A stretch of 55,104 nucleotides of DNA, taken from Clostridia bacterium (GTDB taxonomy: Bacteria; Bacillota; Clostridia; Oscillospirales; Acutalibacteraceae). Below the pieces are notes generated by a model, which worked only from the letters and a program-made list of their open reading frames with translations, did no database searches and was not told the origin of the DNA. Below, piece by piece: positions 43,144 to 51,309 of the stretch. Position numbers and translations under genes: made by a program. The DNA lies in the NCBI GenBank assembly GCA_017624735.1, contig JAGAMK010000022.1:1-55104 (forward strand), read 5' to 3'. Position 1 is the stretch's first letter. Each line of letters starts with the position of its first letter.

Positions 43144-44106
43144 ATGAAAACAATCGGTGTTCTTACAAGTGGCGGCGACGCTCCAGGTATGAATGCGGCT
43201 ATCCGTTCAGTTGTTCGTGCAGCATGTGAAAACGGTATGCGAGTAATGGCTATCAGAAGAGGATATAACGGACTTATGCAGGGCGATATGTATGAAATGA
43301 ACCTTCGTTCAGTTTCTAATATTATCAACCGTGGTGGTACAGTTCTTTATTCTGCAAGAAGCCCTGAATTCAAAACTGAAGAAGGACTTCAGAAAGCACT
43401 TAAAGTTGCTAAAGATGTTGGTCTTGATGGTGTTGTTGTTATCGGTGGGGACGGTTCTTTCCGTGGTGCTCGTGACTTGTCACTTCGTGGACTTCCTTGC
43501 GTTGGTGTTCCTGGTACAATCGATAATGATATTGCATGTTCAGATTACACAATCGGTTATGATACAGCAATGAATACTGTTCTTGAAATGGTTGATAGAC
43601 TTCGTGATACATCTGAGTCACATGACCGTTGCACAGTTGTTGAAGTTATGGGTAGACGTGCAGGTTATATCGCACTTAATGCAGGTATCGCTTGTGGAGC
43701 TACATCAATCCTTATTCCGGAAGTAGAATATGATTTCCAACGTGATGTTATCGATAGAATGAAGAGAACACAGCTTACCGGTAAAAAGCATTTTATTATT
43801 GTTGTTGCTGAAGGTATCGGTGGTGTTGATGAAATGGCAAAACGCATCGAGGCTGAAACAGGTGTTGAAACAAGAGCAACAGTTCTTGGTCACGTTCAGC
43901 GCGGTGGTCATCCAACGGTACGTGACAGAGTTACAGCTTCTCTTATGGGTTATAAGGCTGTTGAACTTCTTAAAGAAGGTATCGGCAACAGAGTTATCGC
44001 TATGAAACATGATGAAATTGTTGATTATGATATATTTGAAGCACTTAACATGAAGAAGGAAATTAACCTTGAAATGTACAAGATTGCTCACGAAATCTCA
44101 ATATAA
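43144..44106 (+). CDS. pfkA: ATP-dependent 6-phosphofructokinase
   Basis: The 320-residue enzyme has LTSGGDAPGMNAAIRSVVR at the N-terminus, VIGGDGSFRGA near 102 (Gly at the position typical of ATP-dependent enzymes), PGTIDNDIACSDYTIG with the catalytic Asp, EVMGRRAGYIA and HVQRGGHPTVRD. It phosphorylates fructose 6-phosphate, the committed step of glycolysis. The ATG at 43144 is chosen with AAGGGTGAG upstream; a GTG at 43135 lies in that site. Confidence 0.96.
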   Translation: MKTIGVLTSGGDAPGMNAAIRSVVRAACENGMRVMAIRRGYNGLMQGDMYEMNLRSVSNIINRGGTVLYSARSPEFKTEEGLQKALKVAKDVGLDGVVVIGGDGSFRGARDLSLRGLPCVGVPGTIDNDIACSDYTIGYDTAMNTVLEMVDRLRDTSESHDRCTVVEVMGRRAGYIALNAGIACGATSILIPEVEYDFQRDVIDRMKRTQLTGKKHFIIVVAEGIGGVDEMAKRIEAETGVETRATVLGHVQRGGHPTVRDRVTASLMGYKAVELLKEGIGNRVIAMKHDEIVDYDIFEALNMKKEINLEMYKIAHEISI

Positions 44107-44108
44107 AT

Positions 44109-44603
44109 ATGTCTAATATCGTTTTAATTGGTATGCCCGGATGTGGCAAGAGCACGGTTGGTGTTATTCTTGCTAAAACATTGGGTATCGGCTTTGTTGA
44201 TACTGATTTGATTATTCAGCAAAATGAAAAACGACTTTTGCAGGAAATAATTGACAATGACGGAATTGAGAAATTCCTTGATTGTGAAGCAAAAGCTGTT
44301 TTGAGCTTTGACGGTGATAATTTTGTAGTTGCAACAGGTGGTAGCGTAATTTTCCGTGAAGAAGCAATTAACCATTTAAAGAAAAATGGTAAAATTATTT
44401 ATCTCAACGTTTCACTTGATGAAATTAAAGCACGACTTGATAATATCAGGACTCGTGGTGTTGCTGCTACTAAAAATCAGACCATTGACGATATTTATAA
44501 TGAGCGTTCATCTTTATACTTAAAATATGCTGATTATGTTCTTGATTTGAATAATTCAAATGTTGCACAGACAGTCGAAAAGATTTGCAATTTAATAAAA
44601 TGA
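44109..44603 (+). CDS. aroK: Shikimate kinase
   Basis: The 164-residue P-loop kinase has Walker A GMPGCGKSTVG at residues 7-17. The shikimate-binding Asp is in VDTDLII and Arg/Gly in ATGGSVIFRE. The shikimate kinase lid Arg would lie in DNIRTRGVA. It makes shikimate 3-phosphate in aromatic amino-acid synthesis. It begins two bases after pfkA, so the two share a transcript. It is followed by a strong terminator. Confidence 0.9.
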   Translation: MSNIVLIGMPGCGKSTVGVILAKTLGIGFVDTDLIIQQNEKRLLQEIIDNDGIEKFLDCEAKAVLSFDGDNFVVATGGSVIFREEAINHLKKNGKIIYLNVSLDEIKARLDNIRTRGVAATKNQTIDDIYNERSSLYLKYADYVLDLNNSNVAQTVEKICNLIK

Positions 44604-44611
44604 AAAAATTT

Positions 44612-44653
44612 GCCTTACGGTTTGTGAAAATTCTCCGTAAGGCGATTTTTTTA
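44612..44653 (+). terminator. Terminator of pfkA-aroK
   Basis: GCCTTACGG and CCGTAAGGC are separated by 14 bases and followed by GATTTTTTT. Confidence 0.8.
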
Positions 44654-44719
44654 CCTTCAATAATTAAAATAAGTTGTGGCAAATTATTAGTGCGATATTT
44701 TTCGCATGGAGGTGATAAT

Positions 44720-45955
44720 TTGTATAGACTTATAAGGATGTTTTCCGTTGTGTTATCAGTACTATCTTTAATAATTTTTACGTTAATATTTACTTTTAAC
44801 ATTTTTATTCCTGATAAAATAACAATTATTGATAGCAATCCGTATAGTGACTATAATTTTCTTGGAATTGAACTTTTAAACTTTCAATCTCAAAAAAACG
44901 TAAATTTAATTCAAAATAAAAAAAGTAAAGACGATAAGATACAAGTTAATCTTTTGAATATTATTCCCATTAAAGAAACTGTTATAAATAATAGCAAAAG
45001 ACAATATGTAGTGCTTGGTGGAGAATGCTTTGGAATTAAAATGTATACGGATGGCGTAGTAGTTGTTGATATTGATGATGTAGAAACTGAATCCGGAGCA
45101 AAAAGTCCTGGAAAAACTGCAGGTGTGAAAATTGGCGATGTTATTAAAAAAGTTGATAACGTTTATATAAAATCAAATTCACATTTTTCTAAATTATTAC
45201 AAGAGAGCAAAGGTAAGGAACTAGAGTTTGAAATTATAAGGGATGGAAAAAAACAAAAAGTAAAGTTCAAAACATTGAAAGAAAAGGATTCAAACAAGTA
45301 TTGTGCAGGACTTTGGGTAAGAGATAGTACAGCAGGGCTTGGAACAATTTCATTTTATAATCCAGAAAACAATTCATTTGCAGGATTAGGACATGCTGTA
45401 TATGATATTGATACTAACAGATGTCTTCCACTAAAAAATGGTGAGGCTTGTCCCGTTACAATAAATGGAATATATAAAAGTGATAAAGGTAACGTGGGTG
45501 AACTTTGTGGTGTACTTGGAAACAACGTTTTCGGAAATTTATGCATTAACTGTGATGTGGGCGTGTATGGTTTTACAAAATGTCCGAATAAAGAAAAGAT
45601 TCCCGTTGCAATAAAAAGTGAAATAAAAACAGGTAAGGCTCAAATTGTTTGCTCCGTCGATAACACAACAAAGTATTATGATGTGGAAATAACAAGAATA
45701 TTTTCAAAAAGCAATGATGTTAATAAAGATATGATAATTAAAATAGTTGATGATGAGTTGATAGAAAAAACAGGTGGAATCGTACAGGGGATGAGCGGAA
45801 GTCCCATAATTCAGAATGGAATGTTTGTTGGTGCCGTAACTCATGTATTTGTGAATAACCCGAAACAAGGCTATGCAATACTCGCTGAAAAAATGCTTGA
45901 AACCTCCACTTGTCAGGAAATGCAAAAGCATGAACAATTAAATAAAGCATCCTGA
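44720..45955 (+). CDS. spoIVB: SpoIVB serine peptidase (sporulation)
   Basis: The 411-residue S55 peptidase has an N-terminal membrane helix (FSVVLSVLSLIIFTLIFTF). A PDZ domain follows (about 100-180; SPGKTAGVKIGDVIKKVDN). The peptidase core has the His in GLGHAVYDIDT and the Ser in GMSGSPIIQNG near 355. It is secreted from the forespore and signals SpoIVFB to process pro-sigma-K. The TTG at 44720 has GGAGGTGAT at 44708-44716 and avoids the upstream terminator; a longer frame from 44585 overlaps aroK and is rejected. spo0A, often the next gene in Clostridia, is not here. Confidence 0.92.
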   Translation: MYRLIRMFSVVLSVLSLIIFTLIFTFNIFIPDKITIIDSNPYSDYNFLGIELLNFQSQKNVNLIQNKKSKDDKIQVNLLNIIPIKETVINNSKRQYVVLGGECFGIKMYTDGVVVVDIDDVETESGAKSPGKTAGVKIGDVIKKVDNVYIKSNSHFSKLLQESKGKELEFEIIRDGKKQKVKFKTLKEKDSNKYCAGLWVRDSTAGLGTISFYNPENNSFAGLGHAVYDIDTNRCLPLKNGEACPVTINGIYKSDKGNVGELCGVLGNNVFGNLCINCDVGVYGFTKCPNKEKIPVAIKSEIKTGKAQIVCSVDNTTKYYDVEITRIFSKSNDVNKDMIIKIVDDELIEKTGGIVQGMSGSPIIQNGMFVGAVTHVFVNNPKQGYAILAEKMLETSTCQEMQKHEQLNKAS

Positions 45956-45959
45956 CAAA

Positions 45960-45994
45960 AAGGGTAGAGTGTAAAAACTCTACCCTGAATTTTT
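45960..45994 (+). terminator. Terminator of spoIVB
   Basis: AGGGTAGAGT-GTAAAA-ACTCTACCCT is followed by GAATTTTTG. Confidence 0.8.
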
Positions 45995-46011
45995 GCTTTG
46001 TTTTAAAAATA

Positions 46012-46040
46012 TTGATTTTTCATATTCTCCGTGATATACT
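46012..46040 (+). promoter_or_regulatory. Promoter of the structured RNA
   Basis: TTGATT and TATACT are separated by exactly 17 bases. The expected start is at about 46046-46047, the first bases of the RNA's closing helix. Confidence 0.55.
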
Positions 46041-46045
46041 AATCT

Positions 46046-46214
46046 TGCGACATAAACTGAATATTTGGACAAACTATATGAGGATGTATTTTTATTTCTT
46101 GATAAAAATGCATGCTCTGTTTCAGCATTCTCTAATAGTTTGTCGAAAGTTTGTGTCGCAGCAATCGGAGTTATGCGTTTTTTGTGCGTTGACTTCGGTT
46201 GACGCACTTTTTGT
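46046..46214 (+). ncRNA. Candidate structured non-coding RNA, family not recognised
   Basis: About 169 nucleotides between spoIVB and the BspA-like gene fold tightly. P1 is 46046-46058 with 46148-46160, 13 bp with one G-U. P2 is 46068-46077 with 46135-46144, ten Watson-Crick pairs. G80-A81-G82 can add to P2 by pairing with 46130-46132. P3 is 46084-46095 with 46102-46113, 12 bp with one G-U and a TTCTTG loop. A short hairpin at 46114-46126 completes a branched core. A 23-base linker leads to a 10-bp terminator hairpin with a UUCG tetraloop (46184-46207) and a T-run. No convincing reading frame covers it. The BspA gene has its own promoter, so it is more likely a free small RNA than a leader. 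Confidence 0.6.
46184..46214 (+). terminator. UUCG-loop terminator
   Basis: GTGCGTTGAC-TTCG-GTTGACGCAC forms ten pairs (two G-U), with the stable C(UUCG)G loop, followed by TTTTTGTTTT. Confidence 0.8.
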
Positions 46215-46345
46215 TTTGTGGGGGAGATTTTTATGGTAGACGATTTCTAAATTAGTAATTTGTCTTGTGAAAAGTATTTGTCAACAGGATAGCTTGGATT
46301 TTTCCTGCAATTTTGCAGAAAAAATCTGCAGTTTTGTATTCGAGA

Positions 46346-46375
46346 TTGCTAAACAAATTATAAATCTGATAATAT
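46346..46375 (+). promoter_or_regulatory. Promoter of the BspA-like gene
   Basis: TTGCTA and TAATAT with an 18-base spacer, 45 bases before the start. A CTGCAA/TTGCAG hairpin (46305-46318) lies upstream. Between 46215 and 46345 nothing else stands out. Confidence 0.4.
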
Positions 46376-46419
46376 TTATAAAAAGATATAAATATTGTCT
46401 GTAAAAGGAGAATAATATT

Positions 46420-48639
46420 ATGAAAAAGATTACAAGCATTTTACTTTCATTAGTTTTGATTATATCTGTTTTTTCAATTACTGCTTTTGGTGCAAAAAGT
46501 GGTGACTTTACATACACGGTACTATCAGAAACTGATAAAACCTGTAAAATTACAGCATATAGTGGCTCATCAAAAAATGTTGTTATTCCCGATAAGCTTG
46601 ATGGCTATAAAGTAACAACAATTGAAATGTTAACTTTCTATATGGATAAAGCTTTAACAGTTGAACTTCCTGCAACTGTAAACACATTGGACGGACAAGC
46701 TTTTAATCAAATGAACTCAACTGTAAACAGTATTACAGTTGCCGAAGACAGCCCATATTTTTCATCAGTTGATGGAGTTCTTTACAGCAAAGACAAAACA
46801 ACTTTAGTTGTTTATCCTGCAGCAAAAAGTGATGAAACATATAAGGTTATAGATGGCGTCAAATCTATTTACAAGTATGCTTTTAGTGATACTTATATTA
46901 CTAAAGAAATTATTTTGCCTGATAGCTTACAAGTTATTGAGGATAATGCTTTTGATAACTGCAAATCATTAGTAAAAATAAATTTGCCTGTTGGATTAAA
47001 GTCTATTGGTTTTAAAGCTTTTAAGAACTGTGATTCACTTGAATCACTTGTTATACCTGATAGTGTAACCTATATAGGCACTATGGCTTTTGGAAACTCC
47101 GAATCATTAAAAAGCGTATCATTACCAAATACTTTAGAAGTCATTAGTGCCTCAATGTTTCAATCTTGTGTTTCATTAGAAAGTATTACAATACCTCAAT
47201 CAGTTAAAACAATATCTGAATATGCTTTTCAGAGTTGTGATTCTCTCGTTGAAGTTATAATTCCCGATAATGTTACCAGTATTGAAAAAAGTGCTTTTGC
47301 GTGGTGCGATAATCTTACAAGTGTGACAATCGGTGATGGTGTAACGACCATAGGAGGTGGTGCATTTAGCGATTGCGGAAGTCTTACAAGCATAACAGTA
47401 GATAGCAATAATCAATATTATTCAAGTGATGAATACGGTGTGTTATTTAACAAGAATAAAACCGAACTTATTAAATATCCTAAAGGTAATACAAGAACGA
47501 GCTATACCATTCCTGATAGTGTAACAATAGTCGATGACAAGGCATTTTATGATTGTGATAATCTTACAAATGTAACAATAAGTGACAGTGTAACGACAAT
47601 CGGAGATAGTGTATTTAGCCTTTCCTACAATCTTACAAGTATTACTATTGGTGATAGTGTTACTGAAATCAGTAGTTCTGCATTTAAATCTTGCCCCAAT
47701 CTTACAAATGTCACATTCGGTGACAGTGTAACAAAAATCGGTGGTTCTGCATTTTATAGTTGTAAAGGTCTTGCAAGTATAACAATCCCCGACAGTGTAA
47801 CAGAAATCGGCAATTATGCATTTAATGGTTGCACAAAACTTACGGATGTATATTACCCCGGTACAGAAGAACAATGGAATCAAATAACAATTGGCAAAAG
47901 CAACTACCCACTCACTAATTCAACTATTCATTATAATTATGTTCCAACATTCACAGGCATTAAGGATAATCATTTCTGCAAAGACGATGTAATGCAGAAA
48001 GCATATCAGCTCGTTGAATTTGATGGTGATTTCTATTTCATTGGTGACAGACACGAAATCATTAAAGGTAGAAAAGCATACCTCAGCGAAGAAAGAATCA
48101 ATGGTCTTACATATGCAGATGGTACACCAATTGCAGTTGGTTCTTACGAATTTGACGAAAATGGTAAAATGATAATGCGTGAAGGCATTGTTGGTAATAA
48201 TATTTATAAAAATAATACATTATTAAAAGCATATCAGCTTGTTGAGGTTGACGGTGATTTCTATTTCATAGGCGACAGACACGAAATCATTAAAGGTAGA
48301 AAAGCATATCTCAGCGAAGAAAGAATTAATGGTCTTACATATGCAGATGGTACACCAATTGCAGTTGGTTCTTACGAATTTGACGAGAATGGTAAAATGA
48401 TAATGCGTGAAGGTGTTGTTGGTAACAATATTTACAAAAACAACACTATGTTAAAGGCATATCAGCTCGTTGAGGTTGACGGAGATATCTATTACATAGG
48501 TGACCGCCACGAAATAATCAAGGGCAGAAGAGCTTATGTCAAAGAAGACAGAATCAACGGCGTTACATTTGCAGACGGAACACCGATTAGTGCAGGGTAT
48601 TATGAATTTGATGCTGACGGAAAAATGATGGTTGAATAA
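46420..48639 (+). CDS. BspA-like leucine-rich-repeat surface protein with C-terminal tandem repeats
   Basis: The 739-residue protein has a signal peptide (KKITSILLSLVLIISVFSI, cleavage near AFG-AKS). LRR_5 repeats follow at residues 40-500, each like IPDSVTEIGNYAFNGCTKL. A link to VPTF follows, then three 76-residue repeats (527-602, 603-678, 679-740) beginning KAYQLVE.DGD and containing FIGDRHEIIKGRKAY and ADGTPI. BspA-type LRR proteins of gut bacteria bind host or bacterial surfaces. No LPXTG or SLH anchor is visible, so the terminal repeats may attach it to the wall. AAAGGAG precedes the ATG. Confidence 0.88.
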   Translation: MKKITSILLSLVLIISVFSITAFGAKSGDFTYTVLSETDKTCKITAYSGSSKNVVIPDKLDGYKVTTIEMLTFYMDKALTVELPATVNTLDGQAFNQMNSTVNSITVAEDSPYFSSVDGVLYSKDKTTLVVYPAAKSDETYKVIDGVKSIYKYAFSDTYITKEIILPDSLQVIEDNAFDNCKSLVKINLPVGLKSIGFKAFKNCDSLESLVIPDSVTYIGTMAFGNSESLKSVSLPNTLEVISASMFQSCVSLESITIPQSVKTISEYAFQSCDSLVEVIIPDNVTSIEKSAFAWCDNLTSVTIGDGVTTIGGGAFSDCGSLTSITVDSNNQYYSSDEYGVLFNKNKTELIKYPKGNTRTSYTIPDSVTIVDDKAFYDCDNLTNVTISDSVTTIGDSVFSLSYNLTSITIGDSVTEISSSAFKSCPNLTNVTFGDSVTKIGGSAFYSCKGLASITIPDSVTEIGNYAFNGCTKLTDVYYPGTEEQWNQITIGKSNYPLTNSTIHYNYVPTFTGIKDNHFCKDDVMQKAYQLVEFDGDFYFIGDRHEIIKGRKAYLSEERINGLTYADGTPIAVGSYEFDENGKMIMREGIVGNNIYKNNTLLKAYQLVEVDGDFYFIGDRHEIIKGRKAYLSEERINGLTYADGTPIAVGSYEFDENGKMIMREGVVGNNIYKNNTMLKAYQLVEVDGDIYYIGDRHEIIKGRRAYVKEDRINGVTFADGTPISAGYYEFDADGKMMVE
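47998..48639 (+). repeat. Tandem coding repeat, 228-base units
   Basis: The units are 47998-48225, 48226-48453 and a partial one at 48454-48639. The first two are nearly identical in DNA over most of their length; the third is more diverged, with many synonymous changes. This indicates recent duplication or gene conversion of units 1 and 2. Confidence 0.9.
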
Positions 48640-48646
48640 ATATTAA

Positions 48647-48687
48647 AAGGGTAGTAACCATAAAATGTTACTACCCTTAATCTTTTA
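48647..48687. terminator. Terminator after BspA-like gene
   Basis: AAGGGTAGTAAC and GTTACTACCCTT form a perfect 12-bp stem followed by AATCTTTTAT. It lies between convergent genes and may serve both. Confidence 0.75.
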
Positions 48688-48695
48688 TATGATGT

Positions 48696-50051
48696 TTAGT
48701 TTTTCAAGCTCTGTAATGGTGCGGGGATTCGTCCGCCACGATTTATGAATTTAGCAGGGGATGCTGTGTTTAATTTCATAACAGGACCATATCCTAAAAG
48801 TCCGCCGAAATTGAGTGTGTCACCAATATTTTTACCAATAGCAGGAATAAGTCTTACGGCAGTAGTCTTTGAATTAACCATACCAATTGCAGCTTCATCA
48901 GCAATAATACCTGAAAGCACTTCTGCAGTTGTATCGCCTGGGACAATAATCATATCAAGACCAACGGAGCAAACACATGTCATCGCTTCAAGTTTTTCAA
49001 TTGTCAATGCACCGTTTGTTGCTGCTGCAATCATACCTGCATCTTCTGAAACAGGAATAAATGCACCTGAAAGTCCGCCAACATGCGAAGATGCCATAAC
49101 GCCACCTTTTTTAACAGCATCATTAAGGAGTGCTAGACAAGCAGTTGTGCCGTGTGCACCACATTGTTCAAGTCCCATTTCTTCAAGAATATAGGCAACA
49201 GAGTCGCCAATTGCAGGAGTTGGAGCAAGGGATAAGTCAACAATACCAAATGGTACTCCAAGTCTTTTTGAGGCCTCACAAGCAACAAGTTGTCCCATTC
49301 GTGTAATCTTGAATGCTGTTCTTTTAACCATATCGGCAATTTCAGTAATATTAGCATCAGGAATTTTTGAAATTGCCGAACGTACAACACCCGGTCCTGA
49401 AACACCAACATTGATTACACAGTCAGGCTCACCGACACCGTGGAAAGCACCTGCCATAAATGGATTATCTTCGGGTGCATTACAGAATACAACCAACTTT
49501 GCAGGACCGATACAACCTTTGTTTGCAGTAACCTCGGCAGATTCTTTGATAATCTGTCCCATTAACTTAACTGCATCCATATTGATACCTGCTTTTGTTG
49601 AGCCGATATTAACAGATGAACAGATGTGGTCTGTCACATCAAGAGCCTCAGGAATACTACGAATAAGTGCTTCATCACCAGATGCAAAACCTTTCTGAAC
49701 AAGGGCAGAGTAACCACCGATAAAGTTAACACCAACAGTCTGTGCAACTCTTTCAAGTGTTTTTGCATATAAAACAGGGTCACCTTTGCCTGATGCTAAG
49801 ACCATTGAAATTGGAGTAACGGAAATTCTTTTGTTGATAATCGGAATACCGTATTCTTTTTCAATATCTTCACCTGTTTTTACAAGGTTTTCTGCTTTTC
49901 TTGTCATTTTCTCATAAATCTTATCGCAAGTTGATTTTGCATCACCTGTGCAACAATCAAGTAGGGAAATACCCATTGTTATTGTTCTGATGTCAAGATT
50001 TTCATCCTGAATCATATTGATAGTTTCAAGTATATCGTGTGTATTAATCAT
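48696..50051 (-). CDS. UPF0210/DUF711 (PFL-like) family protein
   Basis: The 451-residue protein is a DUF711 member. It begins [21 protein letters not shown] and has [14 protein letters not shown] near 130, [19 protein letters not shown] near 165, [12 protein letters not shown] near 235, [12 protein letters not shown] and [20 protein letters not shown] near 335. The family resembles glycyl-radical (pyruvate formate-lyase-like) barrels without a radical site; its reaction is unknown. It lies 15 bases after the ACT-domain gene, and the two are widely conserved neighbours, implying a ligand-regulated pair. Confidence 0.9.
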   Translation of the reverse strand: MINTHDILETINMIQDENLDIRTITMGISLLDCCTGDAKSTCDKIYEKMTRKAENLVKTGEDIEKEYGIPIINKRISVTPISMVLASGKGDPVLYAKTLERVAQTVGVNFIGGYSALVQKGFASGDEALIRSIPEALDVTDHICSSVNIGSTKAGINMDAVKLMGQIIKESAEVTANKGCIGPAKLVVFCNAPEDNPFMAGAFHGVGEPDCVINVGVSGPGVVRSAISKIPDANITEIADMVKRTAFKITRMGQLVACEASKRLGVPFGIVDLSLAPTPAIGDSVAYILEEMGLEQCGAHGTTACLALLNDAVKKGGVMASSHVGGLSGAFIPVSEDAGMIAAATNGALTIEKLEAMTCVCSVGLDMIIVPGDTTAEVLSGIIADEAAIGMVNSKTTAVRLIPAIGKNIGDTLNFGGLLGYGPVMKLNTASPAKFINRGGRIPAPLQSLKN

Positions 50052-50066
50052 TTTTTATACCTCAGG

Positions 50067-50336
50067 TTATATTCTGTGCATTGAGTTGAAAATGTCTTCG
50101 TGCATAACGTGGATAGAAAGTGACATTTCTTCACCAATTGCAGTAACTTTGTCTGAAAATTCTGTGAAAGGAACTGTTGACTTTTCTAAATCAACAAGCA
50201 TAATCATACAGAACATATCCTGTAAAATTGATTGTGATACTTCAATAACGTTAACGCTGTTTTCAGCGCAAACTCCTGATACTTTTGCAAGAATACCAAC
50301 CATATCCTTACCAACTACGGTAATAATACCTCTCAT
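50067..50336 (-). CDS. ACT-domain protein, UPF0237 family
   Basis: The 89-residue protein is a single ACT domain: RGIITVVGKDMVGILAKVSGV at the N-terminus, then VNVIEVSQSI and FCMIMLVDLEKS. ACT domains bind amino acids as dimers. It most likely senses a small ligand for the UPF0210 partner downstream. The ATG at 50336 has GGAGG eight bases upstream; a start five codons earlier is rejected. Confidence 0.88.
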   Translation of the reverse strand: MRGIITVVGKDMVGILAKVSGVCAENSVNVIEVSQSILQDMFCMIMLVDLEKSTVPFTEFSDKVTAIGEEMSLSIHVMHEDIFNSMHRI

Positions 50337-50366
50337 GTGTAATACCTCCAAAATTAAATTGACAGT

Positions 50367-50395
50367 ATTTTAACACATCATATTAAAAAAGTGAA
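50367..50395 (-). promoter_or_regulatory. Promoter of ACT-UPF0210 pair
   Basis: On the minus strand TTCACT, a 17-base spacer and TAAAAT, about 30 bases before the start. Confidence 0.4.
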
Positions 50396-50424
50396 TAAGT
50401 TTCTTAATAACTTTTTATTTTTTA

Positions 50425-50454
50425 TTGAAAATATATGGTAATTTGTAGTAAAAT
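50425..50454 (+). promoter_or_regulatory. Promoter of PHP-ispE-GGR operon
   Basis: TTGAAA and TAAAAT with an 18-base spacer, 27 bases before the PHP start. Confidence 0.5.
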
Positions 50455-50481
50455 AGCTTTAGATAGCTGGAGGGGATTGCT

Positions 50482-51306
50482 ATGTATAAAAATATTGTGG
50501 ATTTGCACGTTCATACAGATAATTCGTTTGACGGAAATCATTCTGCAACTTTTTTCTGTGAGCAAGCAGAATTTATGGATTTAAGAGCAGTTGCTTTTAC
50601 TGACCACTGTGAAGTTGACCAATTTGTAGGCGACCCAACATATGAAAAACGCATTTTTCAGGCATTTTTTGAAATTGCAAAGGTGCGTTCTGCGTTTCGT
50701 GGTAAGTTGTTGGTTCTTAATGGTATAGAATTAGGTCAGCCATCGTATGATATTGAAACTGCAAATAAAATAATCAATTCACATGATTACGACCAGATTT
50801 TAGGTTCAGTTCACAATCTTCGTGGTGGTGAGGATTTCTATTTTATGGAAAATCTCACTCTTGATGAGGCTGAAAAACTTTTAAAAGAGTATTTTGATGC
50901 ACTTATTGAAATGCTCCATTGGGGCGATTTTGATGTACTAGCTCACTTGACATACCCATTAAGGTATTTCTACTCCAAATCCAACCTTGAAATTGATTTG
51001 AATAAGTTTAAAACTCAAATTGATGAAATTCTTTTACTTACTGCAAAATCAGATAAGGCACTTGAAATCAATACAGCGGCACTTCGTCAACCGCTCAATA
51101 AACTTTCACCGGAAGTTGATATTGTAAAGCGTTTCAAAGAACTTGGTGGTAAATATGTGACAGTAGGTTCTGATGCTCACTTTGCAGAACATCTTGCAGC
51201 AGATATCGATATGGCTTACAGTTGTGCCCTTGAAGCAGGATTTGACTCTATAACATTTTTCCAAAAACGTACTCCTATACAAATGAAGATTGAAGTGGAG
51301 GAATAA
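50482..51306 (+). CDS. PHP-domain histidinol-phosphatase-like protein (HisJ/HisK family)
   Basis: The 274-residue protein has the HisJ-type PHP ligand set: DLHVHTDNSFDGN at residues 7-19, FTDHCEVD near 39, NGIELGQP near 80, SVHNLRGGEDFYF near 111, DVLAHLTYPLRYF near 150 and GSDAHFAEHL near 229. Histidinol phosphatases act in histidine synthesis; without his genes nearby the substrate stays open. GGAGGGG lies upstream. It is followed three bases later by ispE. Confidence 0.85.
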   Translation: MYKNIVDLHVHTDNSFDGNHSATFFCEQAEFMDLRAVAFTDHCEVDQFVGDPTYEKRIFQAFFEIAKVRSAFRGKLLVLNGIELGQPSYDIETANKIINSHDYDQILGSVHNLRGGEDFYFMENLTLDEAEKLLKEYFDALIEMLHWGDFDVLAHLTYPLRYFYSKSNLEIDLNKFKTQIDEILLLTAKSDKALEINTAALRQPLNKLSPEVDIVKRFKELGGKYVTVGSDAHFAEHLAADIDMAYSCALEAGFDSITFFQKRTPIQMKIEVEE

Positions 51307-51309
51307 TAA

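Noticed and set aside
46141-46147. TGTCGAA, a Spo0A-box-like sequence
   Set aside because: It lies in the paired region and internal loop of the RNA candidate and no promoter is placed to use it; a 7-base match is weak.
45980-46207. Minus-strand frame of 75 codons downstream of spoIVB
   Set aside because: GTG start with no ribosome site, and it overlies the RNA's helices and two terminators; the helices explain the open frame better.
47998-48639. CRISPR-like tandem repeats
   Set aside because: Units are 228 bases, in frame and coding; there are no short spacers.
48745-49194. Plus-strand frame of 149 codons, and a similar one at 49309-49698
   Set aside because: Antisense to the conserved UPF0210 gene.
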